The notes below the pieces were generated by a model, which searched no databases, was not told the origin of the DNA, and saw only the letters and a list, made by a program, of their open reading frames with translations. A stretch of DNA of 64,000 nt. Source: Haladaptatus sp. R4 (GTDB lineage Archaea; Halobacteriota; Halobacteria; Halobacteriales; Haladaptataceae). The stretch spans positions 62,001-126,000 of the forward strand of contig NZ_LWHG01000032.1 of NCBI RefSeq assembly GCF_001625445.1. The letters run 5' to 3'. Positions within the stretch are counted from its first letter, which is position 1. Each line of letters starts with the position of its first letter. This document shows, piece by piece, positions 18,498 to 27,478 of the stretch. The translations under genes and the position numbers were made by a program.

Positions 18498-19346
18498 ATG
18501 ACGCTCGAAAACGAGAGCGATACGTTCGACATCGGCGGCGAACTGACCGTCAACCGACTGGGGTACGGTGCGATGCGTCTCACGGGCGAGGACGTCATCG
18601 GTCGACCGGACGACGAGGAGGAGGCCCGACGCGTCCTCCACGAGGTCGTCTCGACGGGGACGAACTTCATCGACACCGCCGATTCCTACGGCCCGGCCGT
18701 GAGCGAGCGACTCATCGGCGAGGCGCTGTATCCCTACCCGGACGACCTCGACGTCGCCACGAAGGGCGGTCTCTGGCGGGACGACCGCGACGGCTCGTGG
18801 CCGAAATGTGGCGAACCGGGCTACATCCGCAACGCGATTCTGGGCAGTCTCGACCGGCTCAAGGTGGATACCATCGACCTCTACCAGTACCACCGACCGG
18901 ACCCCGACGTTCCCTTCGAGGACGCCGTCAACACGTTCGCGGAACTCAAAGACGAGGGGAAGGTCAACCACGTCGGGTTGAGCAACGTCTCCGTCGAGCA
19001 GTTGGAGGAAGCCCGGGACATCGTGGACGTCGCCACGGTGCAGAACCAGTACAACGTCGGCAACCGCGAATCGGAGGACGTGCTCGAAGCCTGCGAGGAG
19101 TACGACATCGGGTTCATCCCGTGGTTCCCGCTCGGCGCGGGTGACCTCGGCGACAAGGAAGAGGTGCTCGAAGACGTCGCGGACGCACACGACGCCTCCG
19201 AGCGGCAAATCGCGCTGGCGTGGTTGCTCCATCACTCGCCCGTCACGCTCCCGATTCCGGGCACGTCGAGCGTGGAGCACCTCCACGAGAACGTCGCCGC
19301 CTCGCACATCGAACTCTCGGACGACGAGATGAAACGGCTGGATTGA
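18498..19346 (+). CDS. aldo/keto reductase
   Basis: 282 residues, intact. The AKR tetrad is present as Asp59 (FIDTADSYG), Tyr64, Lys89 (ATKGG) and His132 (YQYHRPD). The NADPH-binding end is PIPGTSSVEHLHEN. It is a cytoplasmic NADPH-dependent carbonyl reductase of unknown substrate. It is shorter than many AKRs and resembles the subgroup with IDLYQYHRPDP. ATG 18498 directly precedes the acidic N-terminus; a start 42 nt upstream is less likely. Confidence 0.9.
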   Translation: MTLENESDTFDIGGELTVNRLGYGAMRLTGEDVIGRPDDEEEARRVLHEVVSTGTNFIDTADSYGPAVSERLIGEALYPYPDDLDVATKGGLWRDDRDGSWPKCGEPGYIRNAILGSLDRLKVDTIDLYQYHRPDPDVPFEDAVNTFAELKDEGKVNHVGLSNVSVEQLEEARDIVDVATVQNQYNVGNRESEDVLEACEEYDIGFIPWFPLGAGDLGDKEEVLEDVADAHDASERQIALAWLLHHSPVTLPIPGTSSVEHLHENVAASHIELSDDEMKRLD

Positions 19347-19440
19347 GGATTTACCGGGTCGAAAGGCCCAATTGGAAGTATTTTTACACATTCGAGACAA
19401 CTATATGCGGCCCGCAAATCTAGGACGATCGGTGAGTACC

Positions 19441-20852
19441 ATGTCCGACATGGAATCCCGCCGGATCGGGAACGGGGAAACTGAGGCGTTCGCAGCCGAG
19501 TTCCGAGGGGCGGTGCTCCGACCGGGGGACGCGGGATACGACGACGCACGGTCGATTTGGAACGCGATGATCGACCGCCGCCCGGCGATCATCGCTCGAT
19601 GTGCGGGCGCGGCGGACGTCATTCGTGCGGTGAACTTCGCCCGGGAACACGATTTGCTCCTCGCGGTTCGGGGAGGGGGACACAACGTCGCGGGCACGCC
19701 GTCAGCGACGACGGCCTCGTGATAGACCTCTCGCCGATGAACGCGGTTCGGGTCGATCCGGACTCGAAGACGGCGCGGGTCGAACCCGGCGTCAGAATGG
19801 CCGACGTGGACCACGAGACCGCACCGTTCGGACTCGTCGTCCCCGGCGGCGTCGTCTCCACGACCGGCCTGTCAGGGCTGACGCTCGGCGGAGGATTCGG
19901 GTGGCTCTGTCGCAAATACGGCCTCGCGCTCGACAACCTTCGGTCGGTGGATATCGTCACCGCCGACGGCCGACTACGCCACGCCAGCGAGACGGAAAAC
20001 GAAAACCTGTTCTGGGGAGTGCGAGGCGGTGGGGGCAACTTCGGGGTCGGTCACGTCTTCGAGTTCGACCTCCGCGGGATGGAACACGACGTACTCGCCG
20101 GGTTGGTCGTGTATCCCGTGGCGGACGCTCCGGACGTGCTTCGCAACTGGCGAACCGTCATCGAAGAGTCCCCGGATGACCTCTCGGTGTGGGCGAACTT
20201 CTTCACCGCACCGGCGGAGGAGTACATCCCCGAAGCGTACCACGGCGAGACCGTCGTCGCAACGATTCCGGTGTACGCGGGCGGGGTCGAAAGAGGGCGG
20301 TCCGAGGGAGAACTGATCGTTTCCCGTCTGCGGAAGTTCGGCGACCCGGTCGCGGACACCGTCGCGTTCCGGCCGTTCACCGAGTGGCAACGGGCGTTCG
20401 ACGAGGGCTACCCCGAGGGCGACCGATACTACTGGAAATCGCACAACTTCAGCGCACCCGAGGACGAGACGTTCGACGTCATCACGGAGTACGCTCGTAG
20501 CGCCCCGACGCCGGAAACGCGAATCTCGATGACCCATCTGGGCGGGGCCGTCGACCGCGTCACACCGGATTCGACCGCCTATCCCCACCGGAACGCCGAT
20601 TTCCTCGTGAACATCACGACACGGTGGACCGACCCGGCGATGGACGAGGAGTGTATCTCGTGGACGCGGGAGTTCTTCGACGCCCTCGCAGACGATGCCA
20701 CCGGCGGAACCTACGTGAACCTCATCAGCGAACGCGAAGGGGAGGAATCGATGGCGTACCGCGAGAACTACGACCGCCTCGTGGCGGTGAAAAACGAGTA
20801 CGACCCGGACAACCGGTTCCGGATGAACCAGAACGTCGAACCGACGGTTTGA
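19441..20852 (+). CDS. FAD-linked oxidase with berberine-bridge C-terminus, one frameshift
   Basis: About 470 residues of the FAD_binding_4 plus BBE architecture. AVRGGGHNVAG carries the His expected to bind FAD covalently; GLTLGGGFGWL and the C-terminal NYDRLVAVKNEYDPDNRFRMNQN are family signatures. The usual second (Cys) flavin linkage position reads VVSTTG, without Cys. A lost C near 19695 (GGC-CAC) separates the N-terminal 85 residues from the rest. The family oxidises sugars or secondary metabolites using O2; the substrate here is unknown. A CTATATG promoter element at about 19399-19405 lies upstream of ATG 19441. Confidence 0.85.
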
Positions 20853-21008
20853 GTCCACCGATTCGACGGTGTGATTCATCGATTCGACGGATCGAACGCG
20901 GAACCGATAGGGGAAGTCGGACGGGACAGGCGCAGTCGTTCCGTCCGAACACACTCGTTCCGTCCGAAGGAACCCTTATGCGCCAGCGTGTAGATGATAA
21001 CACGACGC

Positions 21009-22010
21009 ATGAAAAAACTCATCAACGAGCCATCCGCCGTGGTGGACGAGATGCTGGACGGGATGGTCGCCGCGCACCCGGACGAGGTTCGACGATTGCC
21101 GGACTCGAACGTCCTCGTTCGGAACGACGCACCGGTGGAAGGAAAGGTCGCCGTCGTGAGCGGTGGTGGAAGCGGGCACGAACCGACACACGCGGGCTAC
21201 CTCGGTCCCGGGATGCTCGACGGGGCGGCGGCGGGCGAAGTGTTCACGTCGCCGACCGCCGACGAGGTCAGCGAGATGGTACAGGCCTGTGACGGCGGCG
21301 AGGGCGTCCTCATGGTCATCAAGAACTACGAGGGCGACGTGATGAACTTCGAGACGGCGGGGGAACTAGCGGAGATGGAATCCGACGTGGAGGTCGCACA
21401 AGTCGTCGTCAACGACGACGTCGCCGTCGAGGATTCGCTGTACACCTCCGGCCGACGCGGCGTCTGTGGAACCATCTTCGTCCACAAGGTCGCGGGCGCG
21501 ATGGCCGACGAAGGCGGCGATCTGGACGAAGTCCAGCGGGTCGCCCAGAAGGTTATCGACAACGTGGCGACGATGGGAACCGCGCTCACGTCCTGCATCA
21601 CGCCCGAGAAGGGCGAACCCACCTTCGATTTGGGCGACGACGAAATCGAACTCGGCATCGGGATTCACGGCGAACCCGGCGTCGAACTCGTGGACATGAC
21701 CTCGGCCGACGACATCACCGAGCGACTGACCGAGAACGTCCTCGACGACCTCGACCTCGACTCCGGAACGGAGGTCGCGACCATCGTCAACGGGATGGGC
21801 GGAACGCCGCTGTCGGAACTGTACATCGTGAACCGGAAACTCCAGTCGATACTGGAAGACAAAGGGTTGGAGACGTGGGACGCGTGGGTCGGCGACTACA
21901 TGACCTCGCTCGACATGCAGGGCTGTTCGGTGACGGTGTTGGAACTGGACGACGAACTGAAGGAACTGCTGGCGCATCCGGTGGAAACGCCCGCGCTGAC
22001 GGTGACGTAG
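21009..22010 (+). CDS. dhaK: dihydroxyacetone kinase, DhaK substrate-binding subunit
   Basis: 333 residues. GGGSGHEPTH contains the catalytic His57, Asp110 is in NYEGD, and His220 in GIGIHGEPG forms the hemiaminal with dihydroxyacetone. DhaK binds the substrate while DhaL transfers phosphate, giving dihydroxyacetone phosphate for glycolysis. This is the PEP/PTS-dependent type, not the ATP-dependent single-chain kinase. The usual partner genes dhaL and dhaM are 2.1 kb away, beyond opposite-strand genes. ATG 21009 was chosen because KKLINEP is the conserved N-terminus. Confidence 0.96.
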   Translation: MKKLINEPSAVVDEMLDGMVAAHPDEVRRLPDSNVLVRNDAPVEGKVAVVSGGGSGHEPTHAGYLGPGMLDGAAAGEVFTSPTADEVSEMVQACDGGEGVLMVIKNYEGDVMNFETAGELAEMESDVEVAQVVVNDDVAVEDSLYTSGRRGVCGTIFVHKVAGAMADEGGDLDEVQRVAQKVIDNVATMGTALTSCITPEKGEPTFDLGDDEIELGIGIHGEPGVELVDMTSADDITERLTENVLDDLDLDSGTEVATIVNGMGGTPLSELYIVNRKLQSILEDKGLETWDAWVGDYMTSLDMQGCSVTVLELDDELKELLAHPVETPALTVT

Positions 22011-22027
22011 GCGGAAACTGATTTTTA

Positions 22028-23101
22028 TCAGTCCAACTGAATCGAGTAGAGTTTCGGCTCGTCCGTTCCGAACACGAGGTTTCCGTCGCGAACGGCGGGC
22101 GGCGACGTGATGTGACCGTCGTGTTCGTACTCGACGCGTTTTCCGCGGTTCGGATCGATGGAGAGGACGGTTCCGTCGTAACTCGTCAGAAAGAGGGTCG
22201 AACCGCGAATATCGCCCGGCGCGTTCACCCTCGGTGGAAGGTCATTCGTAGCGACGACTTCGCCAGTTTTCGGCTTGACGAGGGAAACCTGACCCTGTTT
22301 ATCCCGTTCCCACGGTTCACCCGTGACGACCGCGAGCAAATCGTCGGACACCAAACCAGCGAACGACACGACCGAACCGGGAAGCGTTCTGCTCCAGCGT
22401 TCCGTGTCGCCGTCGGGGTCGATGCAGACGAGTTCGAGACTGCCGTTTCGGTACACCGACGTCACGACGTCCGATTCGTACAGGAACGGGTGAGCCACCA
22501 TGTTCGAAAACGTCGTCCAGCGCTCTTTGCCGGAATCGAGGTCGAACAGCGCCGTTTCGAGCGACCGAGTGCCGACGACGACCTGACGTCCATCCCGATT
22601 CCACCAGCGACCGGGAACGGTGAGGTCGCCGACACGATGTATCTCGCGGTCACGAACGTCGATACGGTACACGTACGATTCGCTCGTCGTCACGAACGCG
22701 GAGCCATCGATGACGATGGGACGGGACTGGATGCTCGCGTATCCTCCGTCCGGCAGTGCTTGCGACCACCTCAACTCCCCGGACGGATGGAGCAGGACGA
22801 CGTGGTCGGTGACGGTGAGAAACGAGTCCGCGATAGGAACGGGTGGTGTGCCCGCAGCGTTCGAAAGGTTGCGCCGCGTACTCGCGACGGAGTTTCCGGA
22901 ATCCGCGGAAAGGAGACCGATTCCACCGTCATCGGTGGCAACGGCGACGTATTTGTGACCGAGATACGGTTTTTGGGCGATATAATCGCCCTCGAACGGA
23001 GCAGACCAATCGACGGAATTTCCGTTGCCACCGAGCGTACTGCAACCGGAGAGCGTCGTCGCTAAGGCGGTGGAGAGGGCCGCTCGCCTCGTCAATTCCA
23101 T
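22028..23101 (-). CDS. PQQ-like beta-propeller lipoprotein
   Basis: 357 residues. A short Tat-type signal (MELTRRAALSTALATTLSGC) has lipobox Cys20. The remainder is repeated beta-propeller blades of the PQQ_2 type, with motifs such as DLDSGKERWTT, SGELRWSQAL and DPDGDTERWSR. It is probably an outward-facing lipid-anchored scaffold (BamB-like fold) rather than an enzyme, since no quinoprotein catalytic signature is seen. It sits between dhaK and dhaL on the opposite strand; there is no evident functional link. Confidence 0.85.
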   Translation of the reverse strand: MELTRRAALSTALATTLSGCSTLGGNGNSVDWSAPFEGDYIAQKPYLGHKYVAVATDDGGIGLLSADSGNSVASTRRNLSNAAGTPPVPIADSFLTVTDHVVLLHPSGELRWSQALPDGGYASIQSRPIVIDGSAFVTTSESYVYRIDVRDREIHRVGDLTVPGRWWNRDGRQVVVGTRSLETALFDLDSGKERWTTFSNMVAHPFLYESDVVTSVYRNGSLELVCIDPDGDTERWSRTLPGSVVSFAGLVSDDLLAVVTGEPWERDKQGQVSLVKPKTGEVVATNDLPPRVNAPGDIRGSTLFLTSYDGTVLSIDPNRGKRVEYEHDGHITSPPAVRDGNLVFGTDEPKLYSIQLD

Positions 23102-23198
23102 TGGACGAGGCTCAATCAGTATCAGTAATGAGTCTTCTGTTCCGAACAAATCGCAGAAGTATCCGCACAGTATGGCGATAGATTCGGTCGAAGGTCGG

Positions 23199-23486
23199 TT
23201 ATCGTCCAAAGACACCAGCTTCGACCAACAGGAGCGCCGCTAGCGAAATCACGACGAACCAGGCTATCAAGTCAAATCCGAGGACGTTCGGAAGAGAGGA
23301 GTCGGTCAGGGATCCGACGAACCCGAGAAGAAGTGTCGATGAAAGGGGAAGTGAACGGCTTCCGACGATTACGGTAGGAGTTCCGACGTGCAGAGACGAC
23401 CCGAGAGGAGTTCCACCGAGTCGCAAGCAGGAATTGACCCGCAATCGGAACCCGTTCGGCGATAGGGGACACTGCGAGGCACTCAC
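23199..23486 (-). CDS. hypothetical small protein with C-terminal membrane segment
   Basis: A 95-codon frame from 23486; its start overlaps the stop of the zinc protein upstream (ATGA at 23483-23486). The only clear feature is a hydrophobic segment LGFDLIAWFVVISLAALLLVEAGVFG at the end. The N-terminal two thirds has no recognisable pattern. It may be real because of the coupled overlap, or an indel may have corrupted its N-terminus. Confidence 0.4.
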   Translation of the reverse strand: MSASQCPLSPNGFRLRVNSCLRLGGTPLGSSLHVGTPTVIVGSRSLPLSSTLLLGFVGSLTDSSLPNVLGFDLIAWFVVISLAALLLVEAGVFGR

Positions 23487-23839
23487 GGAGATATCAGTTC
23501 CATCTCCCAGTAGAGATGTCGTCTCGCGAGCGAGCCGAAATTATCGTGCCCACAATCGGGACACTCGAAACCATCGACGTCGTCGCGTACGATGGGGAGA
23601 ACGCACCCGCAGTCGTTTTCACAGCGGTTCCGTCGAGGTCCGTCGACGAACGACACCAACAGATCGTTTCTGTGATCTTCGAGATGTGCCGTGCCTCGGT
23701 CGTACATCCCGTCGATGGATTCGGTCTCTAACACCTCGTCGCAGAACTCACAGACGAAATGGTACGTGATCGACGTATCGTCGTGTATCTTCTCGCCACT
23801 GTGCTGGTCACTGTCGGGTCGGCGCGTTGGGACGGTCAT
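23483..23839 (-). CDS. haloarchaeal zinc-binding protein
   Basis: 118 residues, start MTVPTRRPDSDQ. Cys pairs suited to zinc are CEFC (about residue 30), CENDCGC and CPDCGHDNFG. The middle (HLEDHRNDLLVSFVDG) is acidic and hydrophilic. It looks like a small double zinc-ribbon protein, possibly nucleic-acid or protein binding. No catalytic motif. It is probably cotranscribed with the short ORF at 23199. Confidence 0.65.
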   Translation of the reverse strand: MTVPTRRPDSDQHSGEKIHDDTSITYHFVCEFCDEVLETESIDGMYDRGTAHLEDHRNDLLVSFVDGPRRNRCENDCGCVLPIVRDDVDGFECPDCGHDNFGSLARRHLYWEMELISP

Positions 23840-23974
23840 GGTAGCGTGGAGCGAGCGTGAACTGTGTGATGCGCTCCGCGTGAGTCCTTCCGTCACACGA
23901 ATAGAATGCCACTAGACTGCCGAGGAACCGCAAATGACCGGCAGTGGGCGCATAGTGTGTAATCACTCGGCCGT

Positions 23975-23993
23975 TGCACGATGAATACGTGCA
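23975..23993. promoter_or_regulatory. inverted repeat upstream of dhaL
   Basis: TGCACG-ATGAATA-CGTGCA is a perfect 6-bp inverted repeat with a 7-nt spacer, in the 276-bp gap between the divergent zinc-protein gene and dhaL. The size and symmetry suit a regulator site controlling dhaLM or the divergent gene; the binder is unknown. Confidence 0.4.
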
Positions 23994-24115
23994 TGAGATC
24001 ATAAAGATGGTGGCATGGTCTCGCACGGAGACGATGATATCTTTCTCGACTCATACCACCACGGCCCGACAGGAGCGAAGGTTTACCCCGATAGGGTGCA
24101 TGATATCAGGAAACG

Positions 24116-24859
24116 ATGGCAGACACAGCGACGGAACGTGAGGCGGTATTTTCGGCAATCGAACGGGTCGCCGAGCGCATGGCGGACGAGAAGGACTACT
24201 TGACCGACCTCGACTCGGCCATCGGCGACGCCGATCACGGGGCGAACATGAACCGCGGCTTTCAGGCCGTCCTCGAAAAAACGGACGGAATGGACGACGC
24301 TGAACCGGCCGACATCGTGAAGACGGTCGGCGTGACGCTCATCTCGGAGGTCGGCGGGGCCGCCGGACCGCTGTACGGCGGGTCGTTCATGAGCGCCAGC
24401 GCGGAACTGGCGGACGGTCTGACACCGGAAACCACGGTGGCGTTCGCCGAAGCGTTCTTGGAGAAGGTACAGGACAGGGGAGACGCGCCGGTCGGCGCGA
24501 AGACGATGGTGGACGCGCTGACGCCCGCCGTCCACACCTACAAGAAATCCATCGAGCAGGACGACCTCGAACCGGTGGAGGCGCTAACGAAGGCGGTTGA
24601 TGCCGCAGAGCGCGGCGTGAACTTCACGACGCCGATTCGCGCGCTGAAGGGCCGGGCGTCGTACCTGGGCTGGCGGTCGGTCGGGCATCAGGACCCCGGC
24701 GCGACGAGCACCCTGTTCATGCTCGAAGCGATTCAGGAGACCGCCGTTTCCCACCTCGGCGACGGCGACCTCGAAGCAGACGCGACGTCGCCGACGGTAC
24801 CGGACGAGGAAGCGACACCCGAGGCGGCCGACGGCGACGGAACGGAGGTGTCCGAATGA
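24116..24859 (+). CDS. dhaL: dihydroxyacetone kinase, DhaL ADP-binding subunit
   Basis: 247 residues. The Mg-ADP ligands Asp33, Asp38 and Asp40 are in DLDSAIGDADHGANM; GGAAGPLYGG and GRASYLGWRSVGHQDPGA are nucleotide-lid motifs. In the PTS-dependent enzyme, DhaM phosphorylates the ADP bound in DhaL, which then phosphorylates dihydroxyacetone held in DhaK. The C-terminal 35 residues are an acidic tail typical of halophiles. It overlaps dhaM by four bases (ATGA), so the two are coupled. Confidence 0.95.
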   Translation: MADTATEREAVFSAIERVAERMADEKDYLTDLDSAIGDADHGANMNRGFQAVLEKTDGMDDAEPADIVKTVGVTLISEVGGAAGPLYGGSFMSASAELADGLTPETTVAFAEAFLEKVQDRGDAPVGAKTMVDALTPAVHTYKKSIEQDDLEPVEALTKAVDAAERGVNFTTPIRALKGRASYLGWRSVGHQDPGATSTLFMLEAIQETAVSHLGDGDLEADATSPTVPDEEATPEAADGDGTEVSE

Positions 24860-25236
24860 TCGGACTCGTCGTGGTTTCGCTCAGCGAACAGGCCGCAAAC
24901 GGGATTCGGGAGGTCGCCGCCGAGATGGCGGGCGACGTTCCCATCGAGGCGGTCGGCGGCGACCCGGACGGCGGTCTGGGGACGAGCACACCCGTGATTC
25001 AGGAGGCGCTGGATTCGCTCGCCGACGAGGACGGCGTCGTCGTCCTCGTCGACCTGGGCAGTGCGGTGATGAACACCGAACTCGCCATCGAAATGGCCGA
25101 CGTCGAGGCGGAAATCGCCGACGCGCCCATTCTGGAGGGCGCGGTCAACGCGGCCGTCACGGCCAACAGTCCGAAGGCCACGGTCGAATCGGTGTTGGAG
25201 GCCGCGGAAGAAGCGGGAGAAATTTCGAAGCTGTAA
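24856..25236 (+). CDS. dhaM: DhaM phosphotransferase subunit, phospho-acceptor His replaced by Leu
   Basis: 126 residues, the EIIA-mannose-like domain alone. The fold motifs are present (VVVS at 5-8, GLGTSTPVI, VVLVDLGSAVMNTELAIEM, APILEGAVNAA). DhaM normally carries VSHS with phospho-His9; here the sequence is VSLS and codon 9 is CTC. With Leu9 the protein should not accept phosphate from HPr. The rest is intact with no frameshift. It converges on ptsI with five bases between stops. Either this is a base error, or the relay is broken or altered. Confidence 0.9.
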   Translation: MIGLVVVSLSEQAANGIREVAAEMAGDVPIEAVGGDPDGGLGTSTPVIQEALDSLADEDGVVVLVDLGSAVMNTELAIEMADVEAEIADAPILEGAVNAAVTANSPKATVESVLEAAEEAGEISKL

Positions 25237-25241
25237 GGGAT

Positions 25242-26920
25242 TTACAACAACTCGGCGACCTCTTCGCGCGTTTCGGCCGCGAGAACCCGCTCGGCGCGTT
25301 CTTCGCACCGCCTCGGTGTCGATATCCCCGACGTTCGCTTTCACGTCCGGTACGGTTATCGCGCTCATGCTGAGTTCGTCCAGGCCGAGACCGACGAGCA
25401 GTTCCGTCAGGTCGGGGTCGCCAGCCATCTCGCCGCACATGCCGACCCACGCGTCGCCCTCGTGTCCCGCCGAGACCGTCCGACGAATCGCTCGTAGGAC
25501 GGCCGGATAGCGCGGGTCGTGGAGGTCCGAGACTCGCTCGTTTTCACGCGACGCGGCCATCACGTACTGGGTGAGGTCGTTCGTCCCGATGCTCAGGAAC
25601 TCCACCCGCTCGGCGAGCGACTCGGCCATGAACACCGATCCCGGCGTCTCTATCATCACGCCGAGTTCGGGCACGTCGAACGATTCGCCTTCTTCGTCCA
25701 GTTCCTCGGCGACGGTTTCGACCCGCGCGAGCGGCCGCGTCGAGTTCTCGACGCTGGCGACGAGTGGAAACATCACGGCGAGGGTTCCCACCGAATCGTC
25801 CGCGGCCGCGCGCAGCAAGGCGCGCAGTTGGGTTTCGAACAGGTCGGAATCCGGGCCGAGCGAGCGCCGAATCCCGCGCTCGCCGAGGAACGGGTTCGCC
25901 TCGTCCGGCGCGTCGAGGTACGGAATCGGCTTGTCACCGCCGATGTCCAGCGTTCGGACGACGCACCGCTCGTCCGGGAAGGTTGCCAACGCCTCGGTGT
26001 ACACCTCGTACTGTTCGTCCTCGTCCGGCGGCGCGTCGCGGTCGAGGAACAGAAATTCGGTTCGGAACAGGCCGATGCCGTCGGCACCCTGTTCGGCCGC
26101 GACGTCGAGTTCCGCGAGCGTCCCGACGTTCGCCGCGACTTCGATTTCCTCCCCGTCCGCCGTCGAAACGTGGTCGTCGATGACGGGCGTTTCGGCGTCG
26201 GCGATTCGACGCTTCGCGTCCTCGTCGGGATCGATGACGATGACGCCGTTCTCGCCATCGACCAGGAGTTCCCGCCCGTCGCCGACCTGTGCGAGTTCGT
26301 CGCCGACGCCGACGACGGCGGGGATGCCGAGCGAGCGGGCGAAGATCGCGTTCCGAGGTTCGCCCGCCGAATATGGTCGCGAACCCGGACAGCACGTCCG
26401 GATCGAGTTGGGCCGTGTCGCTCGGCGTGAGCCGTTCCGCGACGAGTATCGATCCGTCGGGAAGGTCGCCGAGGTCCATGCGGTCGCCGTCGGTGACGAT
26501 TCGCAGGAGTCGGTCGCGCACGTCGCGCAGGTCGTCGGCCCGTTCGGACATCGAACCCTCCAGGTTCTCGAATCGGGCGATCGGGTCGGTGAACGCACGC
26601 TGGATCGCGTGCGGTGCCGGAAGGCCGTTCTCGATGGCCGCCTCGATGCCGCCGACGATTTCCGGGTCGTCCACGAACGCGCGATGCGCGTCGAAAATCT
26701 CGGCTTCGTCCTCGCCGACGCGGTCGCTCGTTCGCTTCCGCTCCCGTTCGAGCTCCTCGTGTGCGGTCGCTTGCGCGGCCTCGAACGCCGCGAGTTCTTC
26801 CTCGGGATCGACCGTCGTCGGGTCTGGCGGGTCGGGGAGGTCCGTCGCTCCGCGATACCAGACGACCCCACCGACGCCGGCGCGCGGCGTCACGCCGATT
26901 CCGGAGAGTTCGGTCGTCAC
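25242..26920 (-). CDS. ptsI: PTS enzyme I (PEP-protein phosphotransferase), two frameshifts
   Basis: About 560 residues. It autophosphorylates from PEP and passes phosphate to HPr. The start (GTG 26920, MTTELSGIGVTP) overlaps the HPr stop. The N-terminal domain ends at IFGGRTS, where the expected phospho-His codon is lost: at 26353 a single G stands between TCG and AAC, and the reading resumes in another frame as NAIFARSLGIPAVVG. The PEP-binding half is complete (GIGLFRTEFLFLDRD, MIETPGSVFM, GTNDLTQY, VGMCGEMAGDP). A second net loss near 25308 restores the C-terminus (ERAERVLAAETREEVAELL). Confidence 0.9.
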
Positions 26921-27186
26921 GCTTCCCCATCCTCCGGCGTGGTGAGCACGTCTTCCAGTGCGTCGAGGGCGTCTTCGGCGTCGTCTCCCTCCGCGACGAG
27001 TTGAACGTCATCTCCTTGGCGCGCGTTGAGCGTCGTCACCGACAGCATGCTTCGGGCGTTGACCGCGTCGCCGTCCGCGAGGGCGACGGTGATCTCCGAT
27101 TCGAACTCGTTGGCGGTCGTGACGAAGCGCGATGCTGGTCGGGCGTGCAGTCCGGCCTCGGGGACGACGGTGACAGTACGTTCCAT
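26917..27186 (-). CDS. ptsH: HPr phosphocarrier protein
   Basis: 89 residues, normal HPr length. His14 in EAGLHARPAS is the phospho-acceptor, and the regulatory region reads NARSMLSVTTLNARQGDD. It receives phosphate from enzyme I and should deliver it to DhaM, since no sugar permease is found in the window. Start MERTVTVVP at 27186; its stop overlaps the enzyme I GTG (GTGA), so the two are coupled. Confidence 0.95.
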   Translation of the reverse strand: MERTVTVVPEAGLHARPASRFVTTANEFESEITVALADGDAVNARSMLSVTTLNARQGDDVQLVAEGDDAEDALDALEDVLTTPEDGEA

Positions 27187-27226
27187 ACGGGTCATTTCCA
27201 ACGTTTGGTGTGGTACCCGCTTCATG

Positions 27227-27475
27227 CTATCGCCGCCACCGCCGTAATCCCCACTGTGCTCGCGTGTAGCCGAGACCGAACAACACGGTTCCGACGAGCA
27301 TCAGCGTCCCGCCGAGAAGCGGCTTGTTGACCGCCGTTCCGGGGGCGGAGATGGAGACGAGCACGAGACCGGAGACCAGCACGGCGAGTCCGACGAGACT
27401 CACCGGATCGAGAAACACCAGTCTGAGGTACGCTCCCGTCGAACGATCCGGGTCGTCTGAAGTCGTCACGGGCAC
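27227..27475 (-). CDS. small two-helix membrane protein in the glycerol operon
   Basis: 82 residues from a GTG at 27475, three bases after the glpF stop. Two hydrophobic stretches (PVSLVGLAVLVSGLVLVSI and LLGGTLMLVGTVLFGLGY) are followed by a basic tail RAQWGLRRWRR. It lies between glpF and ptsH, so it is probably cotranscribed. No family was recognised. A role in organising glycerol uptake is speculation. Confidence 0.65.
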   Translation of the reverse strand: MPVTTSDDPDRSTGAYLRLVFLDPVSLVGLAVLVSGLVLVSISAPGTAVNKPLLGGTLMLVGTVLFGLGYTRAQWGLRRWRR

Positions 27476-27478
27476 TCG

